Shown here: one piece after another, positions 42,988 to 52,443 of the stretch
Numbering within the stretch: position 1 is the stretch's first letter
Layout: each line of letters opens with the position of its first letter
Assembly: GCF_016746095.1 (NCBI RefSeq)
Contig: NZ_JAERTY010000017.1
Location: forward strand, 1-63,072
Reading direction: 5' to 3'
Source of the DNA: Sphingobacterium faecale
GTDB taxonomy: Bacteria; Bacteroidota; Bacteroidia; Sphingobacteriales; Sphingobacteriaceae
Length of the DNA stretch: 63,072 nucleotides
Made by a program: the position numbers and the translations under genes
The notes under the pieces: model-generated
What the model saw: the letters and a program-made list of their open reading frames with translations, nothing else
What the model was told of the DNA's origin: nothing
Database searches by the model: none

Positions 42988-43014
42988 AGAGTGCTCTTCA
43001 AGATAGCGCACTCT
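42988..43014 (+). promoter_or_regulatory. Terminator-like stem-loop in the susC leader (locus 3)
   Basis: AGAGTGC (42988-42994) and GCACTCT (43008-43014) form a 7-bp stem with a 13-nt loop followed by ATTTTTAT, 33 nt before the susC ATG. It looks like a weak intrinsic terminator inside the leader, so attenuation is possible. Confidence 0.5.
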
Positions 43015-43047
43015 ATTTTTATATGACTAATTCTATTTTAAACCACT

Positions 43048-46000
43048 ATGATGATAAACCGATTCATGTCCATAAGTCTATTCCTGAGTTTTCTACTGAT
43101 GCTCTTTCATGACTGTATCTATGCCCAAAGCCAAGCAAAGGTTACTATCAATGCGAATAATACCACCATAAAGCAAGTTTTGAAGATAATAGAGGAACAG
43201 ACTGATTACTCTTTTTTTTATGACGACAACGAACTGAACCTCAGCCAGAAGATCAACATAAACATTAAAGTAGTTTCTTTAAAAGAAGCACTCAAGAAGA
43301 TATTTGAAGGAAAGGAAATAAAGTATGAAATAAAAAACAGACATATAATACTAAACAAGAGCACTCCTGCAGGAAAAATTAAACCAGTCGAAAGCCCGCC
43401 CCCTCCGTCCAAAATAAATGGTCGCGTAACTGACAAGCAAGGAAAACCAATCGCGAATGTAAAAGTTGCGCTAAAATGGTCTGCTACTGTGGTCGCAACT
43501 GATGCAGAAGGATACTTTACAATAGAAGCGCCTTATGCAAATGCGACACTGGAATTTTCATCAATAGGATTTAAGCCTACTCAACTGCAACTCGAAGGAA
43601 AAACAGAGATAGCCATAACTATGCAGGAAGAGGTGACTGAACTGACCGAAGCGGTAGTAGTAGGATACGGAACGCAGAAAAAGATATCCCTGACAGGCTC
43701 TGTATCATCTGCTTCGATGTCAGGCATACGCGCTACTGCAACTCCTTCTCTATCCAATACACTTGCAGGAAGCATGTCGGGAATAATAACTCAACAAGTA
43801 TCGGGCGAACCAGGGAATGATGCTTCACAGTTATTGATACGAGGGATGGGGACTTGGGAAAACCGAAACCCACTGACTCTAGTGGATGGAATCGAACGCG
43901 ATATAAATACAATAAACTCATATGAGATAGAAAGTATAACTATGTTAAAAGATGCCTCTGCTACAGCCGTATACGGAGTGAGAGGTGCAAACGGTGTAAT
44001 ACTGATAACTACGCAAAGAGGGATTGAAGGAAAGCCCAAAGTCACCTTCCGAACAGAAAATGCCGTACTGTCAGCATTGAGATTACCTAAATATATTGAT
44101 GGATCGGCGTACGCAGAATTGGTCAATGAAGCGCTAGCTAATGCCAATAAGCCCGCAAAGTATACACCTGAGGATATCTCACTCTACAAAGATGGGACTG
44201 ATCCCTATTTTCATCCGAATATAGATTGGTCAAATCTCATTCTGAAAAAGAATACATCACAAAGTATTAATAACCTGAGTGTAACTGGAGGCAATACTTT
44301 TGTAAAGTATTTTACCAGTGTCGGATATACTAAACAAATGGGAATATATCACGAAGACCCAAATGTGACATACAGGACGAACGCGAATGTATCACGCTAC
44401 AATTTCAGATCGAATGTCGACATACAGGTGGCAAAGAATCTTGAACTAAATCTGGGATTGGGGGGAATAATCCAACACAACTATTATCCGGGAGCATCTA
44501 GTGATGAGATATTTATGGCTATGCGTAAAATATCACCAATAGAATACTTTCCGATAAATCCCGATGGGACTATGTCGGGAGGAACCTCCTATCTAAACAA
44601 CAATCCATGGGGGCTCGCTACTAATGCAGGATATGCTAGATATGACAGAAATTCTCTACAGGGTACATTTGGGAGCCGATGGGATCTTTCTGATCTGATC
44701 ACCAAGGGGCTGGCGATAAAAGGAACATTCTCCTATGACCATTATACAAATGTGGCAAACTTACACCGTAAAGAGTTTGAAACAAAAAGATATGATGGCA
44801 AAGATAATCAAGGAAACGACTTGTATACCATCTTTAGGGAAGATAAACCGATGGGGTACCAGACTGCACACGGCGACAATTCCTATTCAGGGATCGGTAG
44901 ATCTGTATACACAGAGGTGGCTGTAAACTACGATAGAATAATCGAAAAACATAGTATCGGAGGGCTGCTATTAGCGAATAGAAACGAGCACGTAAATCTA
45001 GGAACTGATAACTCAAGATATAACCTGCCCTATAGAAGACAAGGGGTTGCGGCACGGATAAACTACGGTTATGACCAACGTTATCTGTTGGAATTTAATA
45101 TGGGTTACAATGGTTCGGAGAATTTCCCTAAGGACAAACGCTATGGTTTCTTCCCATCTGTCTCGGCAGGATGGATACTATCCAATGAGCGTTTCTGGTC
45201 AACAAAATCTCCAGTGGGCTACCTTAAGCTACGTGGATCCATTGGTCAGGTCGGAAATGATCAAATTGGAGGACGCCGCTTTCTGTTTGAAAACATATAC
45301 ACGAAATCAGTACATGATGCCAATTTTGGGATGAGCCAGACACCCTATCCAGGACTTAGTGAAATGCAAATCGGAAATCAAAACGTAACATGGGAAGTGG
45401 CAACTAAAGGAAACATGGGAATGGATATGTATTTGTTCAACAATGCATTGCAGATTCAAATTGATGGCTTTTATGAGCATCGGACAGGTATATTACTGAA
45501 AAGAGATGGTGCTATCCCAGAGGTATCGGGTATAAACGGTGCTGTATTACCCTATGCCAACCTCGGCGTAGTAGAGAATAAAGGTATAGACGGAATGATC
45601 GAATATAGAAAGCGCGCTGGTGATTTTTACTATTCGCTTCGTAGCACCTTTACCTTTGCCAGGAACAAGGTTTTAGAAAATGATGAAGCAAAGCCCAAAT
45701 GGAGCTATCAATCGCGAATAGGTAAACGTATAGACCAACATTTTGGCCTTGTGGCCAATGGGTTCTTTAGAGATCAGGATGATATCGACAGCTCGCCTGA
45801 CCAGACCTATTTTCAAACAACTATTAAACCTGGAGATATCAAATACTTAGATATCAATAAAGACGGCATAATCGATACGTACGACGAAATAGCCATTGGT
45901 AATCCCCGTACTCCGGAAATGGTAGCGGGCATGGGATTTACAATCGGTTACAAAAACTTTGAAATCAGTGCTTTTTTAAACGGGGTATCAAACACAAGTT

Positions 46001-46395
46001 TATTTATAGAAGGTGAAGGGATATACGCCTTTTCTGACGGATTGGGAACCTACAATATATTTAGGGAATACTACGAAAACCGATGGAAACCGGATGACAG
46101 AGAGAATGCCAAATACCCTGCAGCATCGGACAATAACAGTCCTAATAATAACCGTCGCTCTACGCTATATATGCGAAATGCCAGCTTCTTGAGACTCCGT
46201 ACAGCTGAAATTGCTTTCTATGTACCCGACAATATTAACAAAAAAATTGGCATCAGCAATGCCCGGTTTTTCTTAAACGGGATGAATCTCGTAACGCTAG
46301 ACAACATCAAAATCATGAACCCTGAATCGAATAATGGGACTGGGGGATACCCGTTGCAACGAAGTTTCAATCTGGGATTACAAATTGGATTTTAA
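43048..46395 (+). CDS. SusC/RagA-family TonB-dependent transporter with STN domain (fructan locus)
   Basis: A 1115-residue outer-membrane transporter with signal peptide (LFLSFLLMLFHDCIYAQ), STN domain (about 30-105: VTINANNTTIKQVLKIIEEQ, ending IKNRHIILNK), regulatory-like domain (about 122-195: INGRVTDKQGKPIANVKVAL), plug (LTEAVVVGYGTQKKISLTGS, then WENRNPLTLVDGI) and barrel ending SFNLGLQIGF. With SusD at 46416 it should import fructan fragments. Divergent from sigma/fecR, whose anti-sigma factor it should contact through the STN domain. Confidence 0.93.
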   Translation: MMINRFMSISLFLSFLLMLFHDCIYAQSQAKVTINANNTTIKQVLKIIEEQTDYSFFYDDNELNLSQKININIKVVSLKEALKKIFEGKEIKYEIKNRHIILNKSTPAGKIKPVESPPPPSKINGRVTDKQGKPIANVKVALKWSATVVATDAEGYFTIEAPYANATLEFSSIGFKPTQLQLEGKTEIAITMQEEVTELTEAVVVGYGTQKKISLTGSVSSASMSGIRATATPSLSNTLAGSMSGIITQQVSGEPGNDASQLLIRGMGTWENRNPLTLVDGIERDINTINSYEIESITMLKDASATAVYGVRGANGVILITTQRGIEGKPKVTFRTENAVLSALRLPKYIDGSAYAELVNEALANANKPAKYTPEDISLYKDGTDPYFHPNIDWSNLILKKNTSQSINNLSVTGGNTFVKYFTSVGYTKQMGIYHEDPNVTYRTNANVSRYNFRSNVDIQVAKNLELNLGLGGIIQHNYYPGASSDEIFMAMRKISPIEYFPINPDGTMSGGTSYLNNNPWGLATNAGYARYDRNSLQGTFGSRWDLSDLITKGLAIKGTFSYDHYTNVANLHRKEFETKRYDGKDNQGNDLYTIFREDKPMGYQTAHGDNSYSGIGRSVYTEVAVNYDRIIEKHSIGGLLLANRNEHVNLGTDNSRYNLPYRRQGVAARINYGYDQRYLLEFNMGYNGSENFPKDKRYGFFPSVSAGWILSNERFWSTKSPVGYLKLRGSIGQVGNDQIGGRRFLFENIYTKSVHDANFGMSQTPYPGLSEMQIGNQNVTWEVATKGNMGMDMYLFNNALQIQIDGFYEHRTGILLKRDGAIPEVSGINGAVLPYANLGVVENKGIDGMIEYRKRAGDFYYSLRSTFTFARNKVLENDEAKPKWSYQSRIGKRIDQHFGLVANGFFRDQDDIDSSPDQTYFQTTIKPGDIKYLDINKDGIIDTYDEIAIGNPRTPEMVAGMGFTIGYKNFEISAFLNGVSNTSLFIEGEGIYAFSDGLGTYNIFREYYENRWKPDDRENAKYPAASDNNSPNNNRRSTLYMRNASFLRLRTAEIAFYVPDNINKKIGISNARFFLNGMNLVTLDNIKIMNPESNNGTGGYPLQRSFNLGLQIGF

Positions 46396-46415
46396 CACCA
46401 CTCATTTAATATGAT

Positions 46416-48230
46416 ATGAATAAAATATTTATCCTAATACAGGCATTTGCACTATCTATGCTAATACTGATAAGCTCATGCGATTCGTACCTAGACAAGG
46501 AACCTGAAGAGATTCTTGACCAAGAACATGTTTTCAATAATGAGGCTTACACCTTTCGGTTTCTCTCATCGGTATATTCAAGTATTCCGCTGATGGCAGC
46601 ACTCAATGATGACTTTACACAAAACCCATATGTAGGCGGCTCTGATGAAATGGAAATAACCTACTCGGGTGCTTTTTCAAATAACTTAAACTCTGGCGCC
46701 TGGGGCCCCAGTGATATCCGAAAATTCTGGGACAAGACTGTTATTTGGGGACATACTAATGAAGGGTTGAGAAAAGCTAGTATTTTTCTTGAAAATATAG
46801 ATAATGTCCCTATGGACAGTAAAAGAAGAGACCGTTGGAAAGGAGAAGGAATTTTCCTGAGGGCATACTTTCTTTTTATACTAGCACGGGCCCACGGCCC
46901 TATCCCCCTGTATGACACACCATTCAGACCGGACCATGATTTTACGACACTGATGAGAGCCCCAATTGATGAGGTATTTGAATTTATTGCATCGGAATGT
47001 GATCGGGCAGCAGCATTGCTAGAACCCAACGTTGTGGCCGGCGAGAAAGGAAGAGCCACCAGTATAGCTGCTCTCGCACTAAAGTCTCGCTCCCTACTCT
47101 ATCTGGCCAGTCCACTTTGGAACGGTAATCCTATGTATGCTGATCTTAAAAATAATGACGGCAAACGCCTTGTACCGGACTATGATAAGGAGCGCTGGAA
47201 AGCAGCCTATGAGGCTGCTAAAAAATGTGTGGATCAAGCGGAAATAAATGGCTATGGCTTATATTATGCTCCCGATAATGACCCTATGAAAAGCTATGAG
47301 GGAATATTTTTAAATAATCATAACAAGGAGGTTCTATTTGCGCGTAACATAGGACCAGAAGTAGTTTTTGAAGGGGGGGTAACCCCACTGGGACACGGAG
47401 GGTATTCTACATTCTGCCCCACACAGGCACAAGTGGATGCTTACCAAATGGCAGATGGATCGAGCCCCATAAAAGGCTATATCACTGCTATAGTACCTGA
47501 TATCAACGTTTCATCAGGATATAAGGAAACAGGTTTCGCAGCAGCCCATCCGAAAGGCTACCACCCTAGCGGCATTAGTAATATGTACGCAAATAGAGAA
47601 CCTCGCTTTTATGCCTCCATAAACTTTAGTGGTTCTATATGGAAAGGCCGACCTGTAGAGCTTTGGTATTCGGGAAGAGACGGGCGGTCGAAAGGTAACC
47701 TTGACTACTGTGTGACCGGATATATACAACGAAAAATGGCTGATCCGGATGCCGATATATCGAAATGGAAAGCCCGCGATAAAGCATATATACACTTTCG
47801 ATTAGCGGAAATATATCTTAACTATGCGGAAGCTCTAAATGAATACAGCGGTCCAAATAATGAAGTAATTGATTACATAAATAAAGTACGTAAACGTGCA
47901 GGATTCACCTCGGGCAAGGGATTACTTCCCTATGGGACGATGAATACTGAGGCGGTTAGAGAAGCTATCATCCATGAGCGAAGAATAGAATTTGCATTCG
48001 AAGCATTTCGTTACTTCGATGTGCGACGTCTACTTATCGCGGAAAAAACGGAAAGCAGACCGGTTACTGGAATGAGCATAAATGAGGGAGGTGCTTTGAA
48101 TGACCCAGCCTATTATAAAAGAGCTGAAGTGGAAAAGCGCGTTTTTGAATCGCCTAAACACTATCTGTGGCCAATTCCCCAAGAAGATATAAACAAGTCC
48201 CCTAATCTGGTACAAAACCCCAGATGGTAA
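46416..48230 (+). CDS. SusD/RagB-family lipoprotein (fructan locus)
   Basis: A 604-residue lipoprotein (lipobox LISSC at about residues 18-22), longer than the two other SusD proteins here. The scaffold shows in WKGEGIFLRAYFLFILARAHG, IAALALKSRSLLYLASPLWNG, FRLAEIYLNYAEALNEYSG, and ERRIEFAFEAFRYFDVRRL near the end, closing with YLWPIPQEDINKSPNL. It starts 20 nt after susC and should hold the substrate specificity with SusC. Confidence 0.93.
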   Translation: MNKIFILIQAFALSMLILISSCDSYLDKEPEEILDQEHVFNNEAYTFRFLSSVYSSIPLMAALNDDFTQNPYVGGSDEMEITYSGAFSNNLNSGAWGPSDIRKFWDKTVIWGHTNEGLRKASIFLENIDNVPMDSKRRDRWKGEGIFLRAYFLFILARAHGPIPLYDTPFRPDHDFTTLMRAPIDEVFEFIASECDRAAALLEPNVVAGEKGRATSIAALALKSRSLLYLASPLWNGNPMYADLKNNDGKRLVPDYDKERWKAAYEAAKKCVDQAEINGYGLYYAPDNDPMKSYEGIFLNNHNKEVLFARNIGPEVVFEGGVTPLGHGGYSTFCPTQAQVDAYQMADGSSPIKGYITAIVPDINVSSGYKETGFAAAHPKGYHPSGISNMYANREPRFYASINFSGSIWKGRPVELWYSGRDGRSKGNLDYCVTGYIQRKMADPDADISKWKARDKAYIHFRLAEIYLNYAEALNEYSGPNNEVIDYINKVRKRAGFTSGKGLLPYGTMNTEAVREAIIHERRIEFAFEAFRYFDVRRLLIAEKTESRPVTGMSINEGGALNDPAYYKRAEVEKRVFESPKHYLWPIPQEDINKSPNLVQNPRW

Positions 48231-48269
48231 CCTACAAATCATATTATCAACTGAATAATTTTTAACAAT

Positions 48270-49043
48270 ATGACTCGACACTTAACTATCTGTTCTATTA
48301 TAATGGGGATGTTATTGCTATCCTGTAAGAAAGACAAGGCCCTAACCCCTCCATCGACAGATTATATTAAATATAAGGAAGATGACAGTCCTCAGGATCA
48401 ATTGCATGAATCACTGAAAGGAAGCAACTATGTACTGTTATTTTTGGATGATGCAACAGCTGAAAAAATAAAAGGTAAGATACTCAAAGACTACCGGCCA
48501 AATAAAAGTAATGGTATAAGAAACGCTATATGGAATGGTCTGACAAATAAAAGCGAAAGTACAATGGGTCAAAACTTCTATGGTGTAGGGGATCATTGGA
48601 TGTGGTATGATGTAAATGAAGGGGCCGGATGGAGTGTACTGGCATGGCATACGACAGCAAACGAAGCTTTTGATTTTACTGAAATAGATCAATCCTATAC
48701 CTTACATATAGCCATGAAAAGTGTGGACAATGAAAGCCACGGCTTTAGATTCTACAAACCGAACTCTGATGCATCGGTTTATGAAAAATTTGGCTTTACT
48801 ATCGGCGAAAATATGATGACAGGCGAAAGCGTGGAGGACTATAGAACTAATATACCGCGAGATGGAAAATGGCACGAAATAGAAATCAAGTTGTCCGATC
48901 TGGGCAATAAATGGAATTACAACCAGATATGCGAAAGAACTTCTGTCGAAGGCTCGGAAAATCTCTTAACGATTTTAAGTGGCGGTAAAGGAGGAACAAC
49001 TCTTCAAATCGATGCTATCTTTTTTTATAAGAAAGGCGTATAG
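48270..49043 (+). CDS. SusE-position lipoprotein, predicted surface glycan-binding protein
   Basis: A 257-residue lipoprotein (lipobox LLLSC at about residues 15-19). After a short linker comes a beta-sandwich-like region rich in tryptophan and tyrosine (GVGDHWMWYDVNEGAGWSVL, SYTLHIAMKSVDNESHGFRF, KWHEIEIKLSDLG) that ends with ILSGGKGGTTLQIDAIFFYK, a pattern common in carbohydrate-binding modules. It lies between susD and the GH32-like lipoprotein. In the Bacteroides fructan locus a surface levan-binding lipoprotein takes this position; similarity in sequence has not been tested. Confidence 0.72.
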   Translation: MTRHLTICSIIMGMLLLSCKKDKALTPPSTDYIKYKEDDSPQDQLHESLKGSNYVLLFLDDATAEKIKGKILKDYRPNKSNGIRNAIWNGLTNKSESTMGQNFYGVGDHWMWYDVNEGAGWSVLAWHTTANEAFDFTEIDQSYTLHIAMKSVDNESHGFRFYKPNSDASVYEKFGFTIGENMMTGESVEDYRTNIPRDGKWHEIEIKLSDLGNKWNYNQICERTSVEGSENLLTILSGGKGGTTLQIDAIFFYKKGV

Positions 49044-49070
49044 TACCTAAAAAAACTGAATTAAACAGAT

Positions 49071-50735
49071 ATGAATACGATTACAAAATCCTATACCCTA
49101 CTAGCTATGATATTTGTCTATAGCTGTAGCGATAAGCTGATCATTCCTGAAGTAGAAAAGACTAATGGAGGAAATGTTACTCCCGCAGTTCCTTCATTAC
49201 CTTTGTCAAGCAATATGATCAAGTACCGTCCATATGCTTTCAATATGTGGGATAGCTGGGCTATTGTTAAAGATGACTCGATACATCTTTTTCACCTCCA
49301 ATATACGCGCGATGATATTGATTATGGTGGCAAAAATATGAACCTTCGGGGTTTTGGCCATGCTACTTCCGGTAACCTGTTAACCTGGAATGAACAAAAA
49401 GAGGTGCTAGACTTGCACAGCGGAGTCTATACCAATGATCAGGATTTCAGATATACGGGATGCACGATACTACATAATGGAACATACTATATGTACTATA
49501 CCATGCGCAAATGGGGCATGCAACGTATCGGACTGGCTACTTCTACGGACCTATATAACTGGCAATTGCATGCAAACAACCCTGTTCTGGAACCTGATCC
49601 AGCATGGTTTATATCTTTCAATGCACAGGGTACCGGAAGTAATGACCCACTATGGGGCGATATCGTTGATTGTCGGGATATGGTCGTGATAAAAGATCCC
49701 TCCGGCAATGGCTTTTGGGGATACTTTATAGCGGCGGCAAACAGAAGTACCTTAGGCAGCCCCACTACAGTAGTAGGGGTTGCTTATTCTACCGATCTAA
49801 TAAACTGGATGCAGAAGGGAATAGCTTACCAACCCGATGGTATAGCTATGCCTGAAATGATAGATGTATTTGAAATGGATGGAGTGTGGTATATGACGCT
49901 TACAACAGGAAAAAACAATGGAAGTATTAACTTGTTTTCCGATCCGTATATATCCAGAGCAATAATATATGCAAAATCAAATACTCCTGATGGTCTCTTT
50001 TCGGAGAATTTTTCTGACAACGTGGTGATGGGTGGCTCGATAAATAGCGGGTACAGCATGAGAAGTCTGCTGTACAAAGGTAAAAGACGCGCGATGTACG
50101 TGGATGTCAACAATGGTCCCTCGGTCTTATCCCTCCCTAAGAACGTGGTTGTAAAAAACAATAAACTTAGATTGGAATACGCATCCGATCTGATGCCGCA
50201 AATACGCAGGGCCCCGACGTCGGGAAATATTGAGATACATTCGCAGCCTAACACTTCGTTTGGCTGGTGGCCGTTGAAAGGAGGTAATTGGACTCAAAAT
50301 GGAACTGTACTGTCCTGCACGACAGCAAACAACAGTTGGCAGGGAATGCTACTAAAAGGCGCCATGGACAATAGGGAGTTGGTATTCACCGTAGATCACA
50401 GCTCCTGTAAATCGTACGGTATTATCCTAAGTAAAAATCTTACTGCTCCCGGATTAAATGATATCCCTCATATCTTGGTTATTGAGCCAGATAAAAACAG
50501 ACTATACCTGACCAGTAATATCTGGGATGTAACGAACATCAGAAGTTATGATTTTTCTGCGAACTCTATATATACCTACAGAATGGTTTTGATGGGAGAC
50601 ACATTCGAGCTGTACATAAATGATGAACTGGCATTTAACTCGGGACTAAGTAACGGCAAAAATTATTTAGCGGGTTTGTTTGCCAATTCAGGAGAAATTA
50701 CTGTCCGTGATATCGAAACATACGAACTTTGGTAA
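49071..50735 (+). CDS. GH32/clan GH-J-like furanosidase lipoprotein
   Basis: A 554-residue lipoprotein (LLAMIFVYSC lipobox near residue 19), so probably on the cell surface. The five-bladed propeller pattern is clear: NMWDSWAIVKDDSIHLFHLQY (candidate nucleophile aspartate), RYTGCTILHNGTYYMYYT, DIVDCRDMVVIKDPSGNGFW (RD motif) and MPEMIDVFEMDGVWYM (candidate acid/base glutamate). The C-terminal third is a beta-sandwich (ELVFTVDHSSCKSYGIILS, FELYINDELAF). The standard WMNDPNG is absent, so it belongs to a divergent branch of GH32 or a neighbouring family. Likely the surface enzyme that cuts fructan before import. Confidence 0.7.
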   Translation: MNTITKSYTLLAMIFVYSCSDKLIIPEVEKTNGGNVTPAVPSLPLSSNMIKYRPYAFNMWDSWAIVKDDSIHLFHLQYTRDDIDYGGKNMNLRGFGHATSGNLLTWNEQKEVLDLHSGVYTNDQDFRYTGCTILHNGTYYMYYTMRKWGMQRIGLATSTDLYNWQLHANNPVLEPDPAWFISFNAQGTGSNDPLWGDIVDCRDMVVIKDPSGNGFWGYFIAAANRSTLGSPTTVVGVAYSTDLINWMQKGIAYQPDGIAMPEMIDVFEMDGVWYMTLTTGKNNGSINLFSDPYISRAIIYAKSNTPDGLFSENFSDNVVMGGSINSGYSMRSLLYKGKRRAMYVDVNNGPSVLSLPKNVVVKNNKLRLEYASDLMPQIRRAPTSGNIEIHSQPNTSFGWWPLKGGNWTQNGTVLSCTTANNSWQGMLLKGAMDNRELVFTVDHSSCKSYGIILSKNLTAPGLNDIPHILVIEPDKNRLYLTSNIWDVTNIRSYDFSANSIYTYRMVLMGDTFELYINDELAFNSGLSNGKNYLAGLFANSGEITVRDIETYELW

Positions 50736-50745
50736 TTTTTTGAAT

Positions 50746-52239
50746 ATGTATTTTATAGGGTATGACATCGGCAGTTCATCTGTCAAAGCATCTTTGGTAA
50801 AGGCTGATAATGGATTGGTAGCCGCATCTGACTACTATCCAAAACACGAAATGGATATCATCGCTCACCAACACGGGTGGGCGGAACAAAATCCAGAAGA
50901 ATGGTGGTCGAACCTCAAATCGGCCAGTAAAGCGGTGTTACATAAAGCAGGAATAAATGGTAGCGAAGTCAAAGCTATCGGTATAACATGGCAAATGCAT
51001 GGGCTTGTTCTTATTGATAAAGATTTTAAGGTGTTACGTCCTTCAATAATCTGGTGTGATAGCCGCGCCATCTCTTATGGAGAGAAAGCCTTTAAGGCTA
51101 TTGGCGAGGATAGATGTCTATCTCATCTGCTTAACTCGCCGGGAAACTTTACAGCTTCAAAACTCGCGTGGGTAAAAGAAAATGAACCTGAAATTTATGA
51201 ACGCATATACAAATTTCTCTTACCGGGCGACTATATCGCTATGAAATTATCTGGGGAAACCGGCATAACTGTGGAAGGTCTGTCTGAAGGAATATTCTGG
51301 GATTTTAAATATGAACAAATATCTGATGATATACTGAGACATTACGGAATAGCTAGAAACTTATTCCCAGACATAATTCCAGTTTTTGGACAGCAAGCAA
51401 CCATCTGTAATACCGCAGCCAAGGAGCTGGGCCTTCAGATAGGGACACCGATTACTTATCGCGCAGGAGATCAACCAAACAATGCACTATCACTAAACGT
51501 GACAAAACCTGGAGAAATCGCCGCTACCGCGGGTACTTCTGGCGTTGTCTATGGCGTAATGGGAACGTTAGACTTCGATACCAGATCAAGGGTCAATACA
51601 TTTGCACACGTAAATCATACCAAAAAAGATCCTCGTCTAGGTATGCTACTCTGTGTTAACGGCACTGGTATTTTGAATTCCTGGATGAAGCGAAACTTAG
51701 GATTGGGGACAATGTCTTACAATGATATAACCTCTCTGGCCATGCAATCGCCAATAGGAGCCAATGGTATTTCTATCATCCCCTTTGGGAATGGCGCAGA
51801 AAGGATGCTAGAGAATAAGCATCTTGACTGCTCTATTCATGGCATTAATTTCAACAACCAGGACAGGAGAGATCTATTGCGCGCCGCACAAGAAGGGATC
51901 TCATTTGCCATGAACTATGGTATAAGCATCTTGAGCCAGATTGGGATATCTCCCACTTCGTTGAGAACAGGCTATGCCAATATGTTTCTCAGTCCCCTAT
52001 TTGTACAAACGCTATCTAATATAAGTGGGATAACTATTGACCTATTCGATACGGATGGGGCTACAGGTGCGGCACGTGCTGCAGGATATGGTTTACAATA
52101 TTACGCTAGTTACGACGAAGCATTTTCCGCTTTAGAAAAAATGGCTTCAATATCTCCTATAGAAAATGAAACAGAAAAATGTAGGGAGGTTTATGAAAAA
52201 TGGCTATCTATACTTACCACAAAAACAAATAATTACTAA
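50746..52239 (+). CDS. FGGY-family carbohydrate kinase
   Basis: Start chosen at ATG 50746 (MYFIGYDIGSSSVKASLVK), 10 nt after the previous stop; an earlier start at 50680 would overlap the hydrolase gene. About 497 residues. FGGY/xylulokinase features are GITWQMHGLVLI, IIWCDSRA, FTASKLAWVKENEPE, KFLLPGDYIAMKLSGE, then the ATP-domain motifs YRAGDQPNNALSLN and ATAGTSGVVYG. Known FGGY enzymes phosphorylate pentuloses, glycerol and related sugars, not usually fructose. As last gene of a fructan operon it may phosphorylate the final sugar, which would be an unusual specificity. Confidence 0.85.
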   Translation: MYFIGYDIGSSSVKASLVKADNGLVAASDYYPKHEMDIIAHQHGWAEQNPEEWWSNLKSASKAVLHKAGINGSEVKAIGITWQMHGLVLIDKDFKVLRPSIIWCDSRAISYGEKAFKAIGEDRCLSHLLNSPGNFTASKLAWVKENEPEIYERIYKFLLPGDYIAMKLSGETGITVEGLSEGIFWDFKYEQISDDILRHYGIARNLFPDIIPVFGQQATICNTAAKELGLQIGTPITYRAGDQPNNALSLNVTKPGEIAATAGTSGVVYGVMGTLDFDTRSRVNTFAHVNHTKKDPRLGMLLCVNGTGILNSWMKRNLGLGTMSYNDITSLAMQSPIGANGISIIPFGNGAERMLENKHLDCSIHGINFNNQDRRDLLRAAQEGISFAMNYGISILSQIGISPTSLRTGYANMFLSPLFVQTLSNISGITIDLFDTDGATGAARAAGYGLQYYASYDEAFSALEKMASISPIENETEKCREVYEKWLSILTTKTNNY

Positions 52240-52443
52240 CTATTGTACCAATCCCCCCTTCTATGATTAGATTGAAATCATCTATACAATTATTATCCTT
52301 AAATTCATCGAAAAGACCGTACATTTAGGCTTACTCTCCTAGACAAAGTACAAAGTTAAACTAAAGCCCCCTATCTGAATGCGACTGGCATTAACAATAA
52401 GCCCAGGAAAGAGAAATAGCGATTTCATCCTACGGTAGGTCCC

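Noticed and set aside
30061..52239. Retron, integron or phage modules near loci 2 and 3
   Set aside because: No reverse transcriptase, integrase or structural phage gene is encoded there; the genes are all explained by SusC/D loci.
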